DNA of 22,927 nucleotides from JAPLLS01 sp041309145 (GCA_041309145.1 JBFZAG010000068.1:1-22927); one strand, 5' to 3'. Counted from the first letter of the stretch, positions 9,001 through 13,847 are shown. The notes: a model not told the origin generated them from the letters alone. A program made the numbers and translations.

Positions 9001-10689
9001 GTCGCTATCCACGTCCACATCATCGTAAACAGTCTGATAAGCGCCGTCATTCACCGAAACCTGGATCGTAAGCAGGTGATGCCCGCCTGGCCCGCCACCC
9101 CCGGTTAATAATGAGTCCGCGTATTCCCAGTTTATTTCCACATTATCGCCTACACTGTAGATAAGCCCGGAATCGCTGGGGGTTGTTAAAGTCAGCGGGT
9201 TGAATTGCAGAGCTTCGAACATAACATTGGTTTGTTCGGCCCGGTAAGAATCATAGTGCCGGAATAAATCTATGGTCGTAGAGTCATATAGCTTGGGAGC
9301 GACCCAGAAACTGTCCAGAAGGTGAGTCCTGGAAGAGTTGACATCGCTGTTGGCTCTGACAGTTGCCAAAGTTACGGTTCTGGAAGGATCTATTGCAATG
9401 GTTCCTGTTGCCTGTAAAGTGGTATTATGCGCTTTCTGGGCATATCCGGTATTAGAGCCATTAGCCCCGATACCATGAGCGGTGGAATTTCTTAAAGTGA
9501 AATTATTGGCATCTATCACGTTGACTGTCCAGATGCCGTCAATAGGGGAATAAATAATGCCATCCACGGGATCAGTCACGCTATGTCCTGTAATCGTTAT
9601 TCTCTCATCGGTAGCAAAGCCATGGCCTGTAGCAGTCACCCTGATAGGCGTTCCGTCAGCAGATGAGCTTATAGTTTTGTTGGTAACGTTAGTCGGATAA
9701 GCATAGGAATTACTCTGGTAAAAGCTGGAATCATCGGTCAGGTCTACGACATAAAAACGCACCGCGACATGAGAACCAACAGTCGTAGTAGCCTTGAAAC
9801 GGTTAAAGGTTACCTTGGTATAAGGAGCGGCTCCGGTAAACTCTCCTGTGGTCAGAAACTTAGGCTCTCTTCCGGCTTCGGCATTGGTATTGGTGGGAAC
9901 ATTGCTGAGAAAGGAATAATAAGTAAAAAGCAGGGGATTATTCACTCCGGTTATGGCGTCTGAATCAACGGTTTGAGGACTTGCTAATACTCCCGGAACA
10001 GGCATAATCTTGGTGCCGGTCTGGACGGTCGCGTCTTTTAAGAATTCGATGACCTGCCAGACGATCTGGACAGTCTTGGCTTGTTCGGCGTTTAAACGCT
10101 CCAGCCTGAGTTTTTTATCGCTGCCTTCGGTTACAAAAGAAGGCAGAACAAACAGTTCCTGAGTAAAATTATTGGTGGTCAAAGCGCACTGTGTCTGGAT
10201 GATCGGAACGGCTTTGGTCAGATCCGTAGTACCAGATAAAACGATCTTTTTATCTATGACATTCTGGCCCATGCTTGAGATCCCCCGCTGGACATTGACT
10301 CCGTCCACGAATTCCACCACCTGCCAGGTCACCGCTCCAGATGACCACCCGCCAGTACCGTTCGGAAACCCGCTGGCTCCGGAAGCTCCGGCCCGGTTGA
10401 CCTGGAACACGGTATCGCTTTCGAACTGGGCTGTAAAAAAGAAATTCTGATCGGCGGCGTTTACACCTCCCATAGGCATAAGCAGGATTATCGATTTAGA
10501 CCGGTCAACCGCGGATATGGGCACAGAAATCGAGACATCGTAGTTATCGAAGTTGGCCACCCCCCGCTGGACTTTCTTGATCTGCACCGCCTGGGCGGGC
10601 CCGGAAAAAAATGCCAGCCAGAAAAAGATCTGCAGGAACAATGCCCCTTTTATAAACCATCTTTCTCGGGTAAGATTAGTCGTCTTCAT
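1..10689 (-). CDS. Giant secreted Ig-like repeat protein (adhesin-like), 3' end outside the window
   Basis: I read this frame codon by codon from the ATG at 10689 to base 1 and found no stop, so at least 3,563 residues are encoded and the C-terminus lies outside the window. A Shine-Dalgarno GGAG sits 7 bases before the ATG, which overlaps the preceding stop (ATGA). Residues 1-34 form a signal peptide: a basic start, a hydrophobic core ending LAFFSGPAQA, and likely cleavage after AQA. Three modules of about 90 residues follow, marked by VQRG/VQTG at about 40, 133 and 222. An FCCH-like module covers about 344-420 (TATGHGFATDERITITG). About 29 repeats of about 107 residues run from about 499 to the edge. 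The likely role is an extracellular adhesin, sheath or cell-contact protein. This rests on architecture, not on a recognised orthologue. The anchoring or secretion signal at the C-terminus is not visible. Confidence 0.93.
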   Translation of the reverse strand, partial: MKTTNLTRERWFIKGALFLQIFFWLAFFSGPAQAVQIKKVQRGVANFDNYDVSISVPISAVDRSKSIILLMPMGGVNAADQNFFFTAQFESDTVFQVNRAGASGASGFPNGTGGWSSGAVTWQVVEFVDGVNVQRGISSMGQNVIDKKIVLSGTTDLTKAVPIIQTQCALTTNNFTQELFVLPSFVTEGSDKKLRLERLNAEQAKTVQIVWQVIEFLKDATVQTGTKIMPVPGVLASPQTVDSDAITGVNNPLLFTYYSFLSNVPTNTNAEAGREPKFLTTGEFTGAAPYTKVTFNRFKATTTVGSHVAVRFYVVDLTDDSSFYQSNSYAYPTNVTNKTISSSADGTPIRVTATGHGFATDERITITGHSVTDPVDGIIYSPIDGIWTVNVIDANNFTLRNSTAHGIGANGSNTGYAQKAHNTTLQATGTIAIDPSRTVTLATVRANSDVNSSRTHLLDSFWVAPKLYDSTTIDLFRHYDSYRAEQTNVMFEALQFNPLTLTTPSDSGLIYSVGDNVEINWEYADSLLTGGGGPGGHHLLTIQVSVNDGAYQTVYDDVDVDSDASPNNADNRGRKFWTILDKVGTTNLINAKVKIKIIDKTNTDTSHNFYTSKNYFQIKPRLVIEASHHPQSGETFTIGTHDPKKRIEWKKYGDLSDANAGSPYYLNILMYDNGGYNYEIIKGRTQAQMNCTGNDCYYEWDPVPEKTGTDRKVKIYLSTDLAGATADPWTTAAASLGDFYIKGGVTLDEAGSTARPWYAQKPATIKWTKSGDFSADGFIVSLSKLSGAEGTFNTIATPTQAAACSGDNCSYTWDPIPVSAVGTMNRIRVETNQGEQIKATSTWSSDISILASLEVLDPKLGTEILRVDGSYTIKWKKNGAISFVKIEYSTKDAPDPAVPGDWTLIPGANSVDASIGETTGKVWSPIQVPISNKLWIKVTDTTNPNIYAVSAAACKVKGNIVVRPLTSNKLKVGTTETLQWECHGDLKTAYGNAKIYLSKSGGEPFDTMITDSVDPGTPGGIGSHPWPIPNNSLYLANTCKVKVYMPGEESLVDGVADASEQFSIKADIQAVTLDKASYNIGNAAVITWTPRPADLAGTVRLKYSKTGLDGSWTNLNPATKAASSGTYDWTIPDEDLIGTTVRIRVELVGDETEVVNDSSQFTIKGSITLKDQAKTGDVTWKIGDKATISWDKTGTALGDVRIKYFLTSGSSYAIATVPSSDGSYDWYPGYNANGTGTTPGDPAHDPQLVIGDSDKDTQVRIRIESVNDASGIFSETDTGKYIILQKQYLNVAVPKAVLYVGDKNADDTNISWTTKGRVPPPPSIAVKLAYDKGDNNFAYDINDGDSTPDGGGFLWEVPNAIGDQIKVRVMSSSSEDILGDSGIFTIKGKILSSFPTVNDTLIVGKDVLGGIQYEKRGDIGNLKIEYIHNGYSTEITPVGGTDQATAFPWTVIATDSNGGNVIDVSGSKNSKFKFTSLGDLPITKESQSFQVRGDIYDVEPFNGLPLPMGSTQTIKWKCRGDVGNVRIRLDLFNGNGPDEAPNTGDEYQEVVYAPDDVTTGESVPYAQGTVGWSWKIPNLPSSQGRIRVESIANPYNWQNPTNPMATWAKSEGTALYLRGAINSVILADTPWKNGDLNRTIDWTVTGSVGNVNITLLYDHNDDGPPWNHIHSFPIVSNNAVKPYPWPEIPDSVTSEHAVIRVSSYVDSMVTNTSAEFKIKAVLSPSVPASPNISSEWEVGTKPTISWAQPKGDVPFVKIQISTDGTTWSDTNPPTIAAKGGLIVDSTSAATLKYEDWLIPDFMAKNCIIRVSKVGDPEVKFDSAPFNVKGVIAVNNPNGIDLPVGNNTPKKVISWTYKGSLGTVDLWYATDGDQANPAWQQITNGQGISIGSNGTGSFEWDPIPATPSSKVKVKVESTSNLGWKTVSGTSVINAIIGSIAYTEPNGQTMEVGSKRVIRWLQQGGISKFAIYYKYGAQTWAEITPAGGIAGTDEGGGVKSWEWPSVADTINTGVHFKVVDYDNQSKVYAESTIANMIKGTLTLLSPNGSSYYIGDNVPIQWNKKGSIGTIKIVYSAKGDFSDELVISPTQGCGADGDVTLSPAWSAPYKVSETYKVRITNNDAPAGTELSVTSSPAFGVRPKIINISSPEDTSIWKVGETANKIQWEAISATKTDGSKPKIKIEYNINNGVGGYTPIGGAESLDCNDGTTGNEFTWPSIPNERTNDTVRVKISFLDYPSDVNLVSPGFSILPEITLDPSINASSRVKALANVADFVKFTYTGTKIQTVNVRYDLDGGTAFTGVIQDGLTVSGGSAVVPWNPTPDVKSGVKIRVVDTANSSVKADSVGFNIIGGLTLKAPLNGTTTWTAKSTTNEISWDFSGSIDSVSIYYDPNSGKGLDGIAGNADDYNNHTPIGTKDLSGSSGTGIKWLWNPMPDTVTNNARIKITDGEYDSDCYSEGTDFKVGAKFDITDPEQGNTAHAGDDYWITWNNYEILGVIKVKISYSNNIDDAIPVWTPITTEALNNGSFKWSPVPGTLADLNNTNRLKIEQYDPANSDVTTINFGTGKFSLLGKITVDVPDGNTSWLVGTPQTIKFKKQGALQSVNVYYSFDGQEVNYTKINDNALGISGAPDGDGYYTFDWPLANSTALTAGKSGKIKVKVATPTTQAAVEGASAGFQVKGGLTYVGPKSESLEVGAKKNIIWTPQGNIDKVAVYYKYDGGGWNDITVDKVNGDSGVEVGDGNMSWEWSSVPDTISSNVLFKVADFKNKTTVYAESTAGEKNIIKGTLTLLSPNGSSYYIGDNVPIRWNKKGSIGTLRIVYSAKGDFTDEQVISGTQGCGADGDVTLIPVWTAPFKVSENFKVKITNNAAPAGTELSVQSSPAFGVRPKITLISSPEDTSVWKVNETTNKIQWEAVSATKTDGSKPKVKIEYNIYDGVGSYNQISGAESLECNNGTTGNEFTWPSIPDERTSDTVRVKISFVDYPTDVNLVSPGFSILPEIILDPSINASTRVKALTTAANFVKWTKTGNKITRVNVLCDLDGSNQFLTKITPSDVAVGDGIAGVDWSVPDVRTGVKIRVVDLANSNVKADSAAFNIIGGLTLKAPLTGANWKALSTANQVSWDFSGSISSVSIYYDSNGGKGADNIAGNADDYNNHTPIGTKTLSGSSGTGVTWSWNPMPAAVTNNGRIKITDGAYNSDSYSEGADFSVIPDFSVNTVTSPLISADPWLIEWDTVGTGADKVKLEFYRGTGVVWDVIDALASNLGAHGQYSWTVPETTSSISCKVRVTASEPVQPASEKESNSFWIHGKIDVITPDGSSKWKAGEEKNIVFNVTGKIDKVNILYSKDGGIDNYQAKTIATNFDVHSGENTCPWTPNLADDIFSSDKAKIKIVDTAYNTVYGLSSNFSLGNIRVLQPDASQSWTIKKSGVYNIQWEAKGVDNVNIYFSSLDGASGTYSSVGSAAGSAGTLPWPQTPDAVTNAGRIKIINALEAVDTAVIAGVSPAFKLIEEFSAIHPRGGAGGTDPLTANDATNITWSKLGESLAKVKLYLSTDNGAHYDYFLKE
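1072..2382 (-). repeat. Intragenic duplicated block, copy B
   Basis: This is the partner of the block at 3310-4617. It runs from VYAEST to YSEGADF and is one codon longer. It keeps the same order of distinctive motifs: GTLTLLSPNGSSYYIGDN, TQGCGADGDV, SSPAFGVRPKI, SSPEDTS, TGNEFTWPSIP, SPGFSILPEI, FNIIGGLTLKAP and AGNADDYNNHTPIG. Similarity fades abruptly after the SEG(A/T)DF motif, which marks one duplication boundary. Confidence 0.9.
3310..4617 (-). repeat. Intragenic duplicated block, copy A (about four repeats)
   Basis: This block runs from VYAEST to YSEGTDF and is closely matched by 1072-2382, offset by about 2.24 kb, which equals seven repeat units. In a hand alignment of about 148 residues from GTLTLLSPNG onward I count about 22 differences, most of them conservative, and the DNA is similarly alike. 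Neighbouring repeats in the array are far more diverged. Weaker similarity continues upstream to about 4860 (compare MEVGSKRVIRW with LEVGAKKNIIW). Confidence 0.9.
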
Positions 10690-11207
10690 TGTCTGACTCC
10701 TTTTAGAGGAAGCGTCTCCCCTTCGGAATCATCAGTCACCTCGGCCGATGGCTCCACGGGCAAGGGTTTCTTTTCTGCCGGTTTAAGAAAAGTGATAGTC
10801 TGGGCGTCGAATCTGGACTGAGAACCCAGTTTAGTTTCCTCGTTTATGATCTGGTATCCGACTTTAACGATATCGCCGACTTTGATCTCATCAAGGTTTC
10901 TTTTATGGATTATCCTTAATTTTGATTTCTCGAAAGGAATATAGATCTCGTTTTCTTCCCCTTTGGCCAAATCTCTTTTTAAGATCACCGCCACCCCGGA
11001 TTTATTTACCGCGCTGACCTCGCCTTCAATTTCTTTATAAACTGAAGACAATACCGCGGTACCGGTCTTATTGGCTTTTTCTTTGGCGGGATCCTTTGAA
11101 GCATCCTGGCTAAATCCGCTAATTATAAGGCCGAAAAACAAAACCAGTAAAACAAAAGAGATCCTGGAGATTTTTATCCTGTCGATTTGAGATCTAAAAT
11201 TTTTCAT
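10686..11207 (-). CDS. Small exported protein of unknown function
   Basis: The product is 173 residues. Residues 1-33 carry a basic start and a hydrophobic stretch (ISFVLLVLFFGLIISGF), so it is a signal peptide or a single N-terminal anchor. The mature part, about 55-140, is rich in beta strands: EGEVSAVNKSGVAVIL, then IYIPFEKSKLRI, then VGDIVKVGYQ. The GD(I/V)VKV element resembles small barrel (OB- or KOW-like) proteins, but I do not recognise the family. The tail (about 143-173) is rich in Pro, Glu and Asp. The ATG overlaps the stop of the transposase-fusion gene (ATGA, AGGA ahead of it), and its own TGA overlaps the ATG of the giant gene. Translational coupling suggests it helps export, assemble or anchor the giant protein. 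That role is inferred from context. Confidence 0.85.
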   Translation of the reverse strand: MKNFRSQIDRIKISRISFVLLVLFFGLIISGFSQDASKDPAKEKANKTGTAVLSSVYKEIEGEVSAVNKSGVAVILKRDLAKGEENEIYIPFEKSKLRIIHKRNLDEIKVGDIVKVGYQIINEETKLGSQSRFDAQTITFLKPAEKKPLPVEPSAEVTDDSEGETLPLKGVRQ

Positions 11208-12445
11208 TTTTCGTCCTTTCTTTTAAATCCCGTGCTTATAAAAGAAAAATCCTGCGGCGCTTTATCTTTCTGCCGCAGGCTTAAGGTGCCGCGCATTCTG
11301 CCCTCACGCATTTCGCCCTGCCAGGAAGCTACCCCGTCAGGTCCGGTCTGCATGGTCTCCCAGATCAATCTGCCGTTATTTTCAACAACTTCAGAATAAT
11401 TAGACTTAGCAAAACCCAACAAATTAAGTTTTTCGGAAACAAATTTGCCTTGACGGAAATCCAGAATATCCCGGTCCTCGCTGCCTCCGGAAACCGGAAT
11501 AAGCTTTATCTCCCATTCTTCGGATTTCAGCTCTTCAGAAATAGAAATCCTGGGCTTTTCGGCTTCGGGGCGGCTGGCAGCCTGGAATTTAGTCTGCAGT
11601 TTTTTGATCTGACTGCTGGTCTGGGAAAGATTATTCTTAAGCGATAAAAGATATATCCCTCCGGCACTGACAATGACCACCAGCAAAAAGCTTCCCATAG
11701 CAAAAAAAAGACGGTAACTTTTCCGGCCCGCCACTTCATACTTTTGTCCCAAACCTTGAGCCTGGTAAGCCTGGACTTCGGATTTTACCTGCTGGATAAA
11801 ACTTTCCGAGCCGAGAATCCCTCCGCGGTTTATTCTTTTGTGGATGAAATCTCTTTCCTCTTCGGCTAACCCATTTACGAATTGAGTATAAGTTTGGTCT
11901 TTTAATAAACCCAGAGCTTCATCAATCGCGCTTTTTAGAAACTTAAGGTCTTCCTGCTTGGACCAATCCTGGTAAATGTAGAGCTGATAACTGCTGTAAG
12001 GATAAAGTTTCGAATCAGGGCATAAATTAAGTTTTTCCGGATTTAAATGCAAATAAGCGGTCATCTCCAAAAGATACTTATCTTTTTCCACCAAAGCGGA
12101 TTTAAATCTTTCCCGGAACAAATGGCCTTTACGCTCATAACGGCCGTTAAAATACTTGGTATAGTTATTGTTCAGATCGCGCATAAAATCGGAGATTTCC
12201 GGAGACTTACCGGTTTGCGGAGTATTATCTTTGGCTTGCCTTTGCATTTCCACCAAAAGGTGCAAATGGTCAGGCAAAAGGCAAAAAGCGAATATTTTTA
12301 TCCCATATTGTTCCTGATATTTTCTTAACAGTTCTAGGAACATATTATAGTCCTTTTCATCTTCAAAGACTTTTTCATCATGCTCTCCCCTGCAAGTCAC
12401 GAAATATATGGCGTCTTTTATGTAGATCCGGGGCAATCTGGGCAT
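11204..12445 (-). CDS. Y1/HUH (RAYT-type) transposase domain fused to a membrane helix and a C-terminal domain
   Basis: The product is 413 residues. Residues 1-163 form an IS200-like Y1 transposase domain: IYFVTCRGEHD, the HUH motif LLPDHLHLL (H60, H62), ERKGHLFRERF, and YLHLNP with the probable nucleophile Y131. LGSESFIQQV (about 211-220) is typical of the RAYT C-terminal extension. The catalytic residues look intact. Unusually, a transmembrane helix follows (about 245-268, preceded by RKSYR, so N-terminus in and C-terminus out). After it come a short coiled coil (about 270-290) and an unrecognised domain (about 300-413, with DFRQGKF, GFAKSNY and WETMQTG) that would be periplasmic. The gene follows a riboswitch, terminator and REP-like palindrome. 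It ends in an ATGA overlap with the next gene. It may be a domesticated transposase now acting as a DNA-binding membrane protein. The fusion is seen directly; the role is inference. Confidence 0.9.
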   Translation of the reverse strand: MPRLPRIYIKDAIYFVTCRGEHDEKVFEDEKDYNMFLELLRKYQEQYGIKIFAFCLLPDHLHLLVEMQRQAKDNTPQTGKSPEISDFMRDLNNNYTKYFNGRYERKGHLFRERFKSALVEKDKYLLEMTAYLHLNPEKLNLCPDSKLYPYSSYQLYIYQDWSKQEDLKFLKSAIDEALGLLKDQTYTQFVNGLAEEERDFIHKRINRGGILGSESFIQQVKSEVQAYQAQGLGQKYEVAGRKSYRLFFAMGSFLLVVIVSAGGIYLLSLKNNLSQTSSQIKKLQTKFQAASRPEAEKPRISISEELKSEEWEIKLIPVSGGSEDRDILDFRQGKFVSEKLNLLGFAKSNYSEVVENNGRLIWETMQTGPDGVASWQGEMREGRMRGTLSLRQKDKAPQDFSFISTGFKRKDEK

Positions 12446-12470
12446 TCTCGCCTTTTCCAGGCACTTTATG

Positions 12471-12503
12471 AGCTAAATCACTGTTGTGCCTGGCACTTTA
12501 GCT
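12471..12503 (-). repeat. REP-like inverted repeat in the leader of the RAYT-fusion gene
   Basis: On the minus strand this 33-base element starts AGCTAAA and ends TTTAGCT (a 7-bp outer stem). It encloses the palindrome GTGCCAGGCAC (12486-12496). A second, incomplete copy of the core (AAAGTGCCTGG) lies at 12457-12468, nearer the start codon. RAYT transposases are known to act on short REP hairpins of this kind, and this one sits next to a RAYT-type gene. It could also act as a leader hairpin affecting translation. One copy cannot prove REP status. Confidence 0.55.
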
Positions 12504-12509
12504 TCAGTT

Positions 12510-12543
12510 AAAAAAAAATCTCAGGCAAACAACACCTGAGATT
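12510..12543 (-). terminator. Intrinsic terminator, likely riboswitch expression platform
   Basis: On the minus strand the arms AUCUCAGG (12542-12535) and CCUGAGAU (12525-12518) pair perfectly. An extra A-U can form at the base (12543/12517), the loop is 9 bases, and a run of nine U follows (the first two can join the stem). It lies just after the aptamer and about 65 bases before the ATG at 12445. It therefore interrupts the leader of the RAYT-fusion operon, as an attenuator would. Confidence 0.9.
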
Positions 12544-12549
12544 ACTTGA

Positions 12550-12637
12550 GGAAAATCGGCAGTCTGCCTTTCCCGGACTTACGGGAAGCACGACTTTGCG
12601 TCCCCAGGTCGCCCTGAGTTTGCCCCTTCGGATTTCC
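12550..12637 (-). promoter_or_regulatory. Class I cyclic-di-GMP riboswitch aptamer (GEMM-I type)
   Basis: The RNA contains the two GEMM-I signatures: GGGGCAAAC (12626-12618) and GACGCAAAG (12602-12594). Between them is a P2 hairpin, CUCAGG-GCGA-CCUGGG, closed by a GNRA tetraloop (GCGA, 12612-12609). P3 is UUCCCG/CGGGAA with a UAAGUC loop (12587-12570). P1 pairs 12637-12631 (GGAAAUC) with 12557-12550 (one U bulged) and closes the 88-base element. Just inside P1, a G at 12629 and a C at 12558 or 12559 sit where the ligand-contacting G20 and C92 of the class are expected, which would favour c-di-GMP over cGAMP. The final hairpin (GGCAGACUGCC) is shorter than the usual form, so this may be a variant. 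It controls the RAYT-fusion, small exported protein and giant protein operon. Confidence 0.82.
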
Positions 12638-12659
12638 AAAAACCTACTTGTCAGAAAAA

Positions 12660-12688
12660 AGTATACCATACAATCGCCCAAAATACAA
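12660..12688 (-). promoter_or_regulatory. Sigma70-type promoter of the riboswitch operon
   Basis: On the minus strand a -35-like TTGTAT (12688-12683) is followed by exactly 17 bases and then a -10 box TATACT (12665-12660). The -10 carries the extended form TGG just upstream. Transcription would start near 12653, about 16 bases before the first P1 base of the aptamer. This placement, more than the box scores alone, supports the call. Confidence 0.7.
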
Positions 12689-12764
12689 GGCGCTCTTGGA
12701 AGAAATAAATAACTTTTTACTGCTTTTTGGTCCTGGATTATCTATTTTTCTAACCTATTATCCT

Positions 12765-12786
12765 AAAAAAACTTAAGACAGTCAAG
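12765..12786 (-). terminator. Weak candidate terminator after the glycan operon
   Basis: A few bases after the stop of the WecA-like gene, the minus strand reads CTTGACTGTCTTAAG followed by seven T. The stem is only about five pairs (one G-U) with a five-base loop, so it is weak. Its position between the glycan operon and the next promoter is the main support. Confidence 0.3.
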
Positions 12787-12790
12787 CTTT

Positions 12791-13831
12791 TTATTTATTC
12801 CCCCATCCGCTATGGCGGCGTTTTCCCACTACCATTAAAGTAGCGATAACCCCGAAAACTATACCCGCCTGGTACAGGGACAACATCCCTTCAATCACAG
12901 TATCATTACTGAGCATGATCGAACTGATCCCCAGAGAAAAATTGATCGCATAAATGAAAAAAACCGCAGCCAACGGCGACAGCCCGACATCGACCAAATA
13001 GTGGTGAAAATGGTCCTTTCCTCCATAGCGCAACCATTGAGTGAAGCTTTTAACCTTTTCCTCTTTGATCCTCATTATAGTGGTAAAGATCATGTCAAAG
13101 ATCGGCACCCCTAAAATGATTATCGGAATAAAAAGCCTGACTATATTGTCCTTAGCCCAGGAGCCCTGTAGCCCAAGGCAGGCCAGAGTAAAGCCGAGAA
13201 AAGTGCTTCCGGCTTCCCCCAGGAAGATCTTGTTTTTTTTGTCCAAATTGTAGGGCAAGAAAGCCAGGCATCCGCCAATCAAGCTGATCGCCAAAAGCCC
13301 CAGGCTGTACTGCCCGGTATTGTAAAGGATAACCGAAAAGAAAAACAGGTTGATCACCGCTGACCCCGCGGCCAGGCCGTCAAGACCGTCGAGATAATTG
13401 TAGGCATTGGTCAGCCCTACGATCCAGAAGATGGTCAGCAATACTTCTATGATATTGCCTAAAAGATTATTCGGCAAAAACTCTATCCTTATCCCCCAGG
13501 CAAAGATCATTACCAGAGTAATGATCAGCTGCGTCGCGATACGGATTTTCGCGCTTAAACCTTTGATGTCTTCGATAAGGCCGATGATAAAGATCAAGCT
13601 CGCGCCGATAATAATAGGCAACAACACTCCCACTCTTGGGGCCTCCGTGAACAAAGCCACCATTACCCCCAAATAAATCCCCAGCCCGCCTAAAAGCGGA
13701 GTCACTTCCTTATGGACTTTTCTTCCCCCTGGATAATCGAGTATCTGGAATTTAAAAGCCAGCTTGCGGATAAAAGGCAAACTAACTAAAGTAAACAAAA
13801 AAGAGATCGTGCCGACTATAAAAGACTTCAT
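12791..13831 (-). CDS. WecA/MraY-like polyprenyl-phosphate sugar-1-phosphate transferase
   Basis: The product is 346 residues and very hydrophobic, with about ten membrane segments, the usual size and form for the PNPT family. These enzymes move a sugar-1-phosphate from a UDP-sugar onto undecaprenyl phosphate at the inner membrane, the first step of O-antigen, ECA or capsule-type glycans. Family motifs are in order: HKEVTPLLGGLGIY (40-53), LIEDIKGLSAK (85-95), NYLDGLDGLAAG (145-156), FLGEAGSTFLGF (203-214) and DHFHHYL (273-279). Two positions normally filled by catalytic Asp are Glu here: E87 in the first DD pair and E206 in the FLGD motif. I checked both codons; they read GAA. It is the last gene of the glycan operon, 16 bases after the PIG-L gene. 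WecA-like is more likely than MraY from the glycan context; the sugar is unknown. Confidence 0.9.
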   Translation of the reverse strand: MKSFIVGTISFLFTLVSLPFIRKLAFKFQILDYPGGRKVHKEVTPLLGGLGIYLGVMVALFTEAPRVGVLLPIIIGASLIFIIGLIEDIKGLSAKIRIATQLIITLVMIFAWGIRIEFLPNNLLGNIIEVLLTIFWIVGLTNAYNYLDGLDGLAAGSAVINLFFFSVILYNTGQYSLGLLAISLIGGCLAFLPYNLDKKNKIFLGEAGSTFLGFTLACLGLQGSWAKDNIVRLFIPIIILGVPIFDMIFTTIMRIKEEKVKSFTQWLRYGGKDHFHHYLVDVGLSPLAAVFFIYAINFSLGISSIMLSNDTVIEGMLSLYQAGIVFGVIATLMVVGKRRHSGWGNK

Positions 13832-13847
13832 AGATTTATGCTCACCA

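Larger units (their letters stand above)
1..9195 (-). repeat. Array of about 29 Ig-like protein repeats, about 322 bases each
   Basis: This is a protein-level repeat array inside the giant gene. I counted about 28 complete units and one cut by the window edge. Each unit opens with a strand such as FxIKGxI, then a Pro/Asn/Gly turn, then VGxxxxIxW (for example YIGDNVPIQW, LEVGAKKNIIW, IGDKATISW). Next comes G(D/S)(I/V)xxVxIxYSxDG, and the unit closes with W(D/E/T)xxPD and (V/K)(R/K)I. Spacing from the first to the last unit averages about 322 bases, or 107 residues. The alternating strand pattern and conserved Trp fit an Ig-like or fibronectin-like beta sandwich; the fold is inferred. Most units are well diverged, except for the block duplicated at 1072-2382 and 3310-4617. 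Confidence 0.85.

Noticed and set aside
11204..12510. The RAYT-type gene as a simple inserted mobile element
   Set aside because: No flanking ends or target duplication are visible, and it is joined by ATGA overlap to the next gene and shares its promoter and riboswitch.
12446..12790. tRNA or other structured RNA gene in the intergenic region
   Set aside because: No cloverleaf or CCA end was seen; the structured RNA there is fully explained by the riboswitch, terminator and REP-like hairpin.
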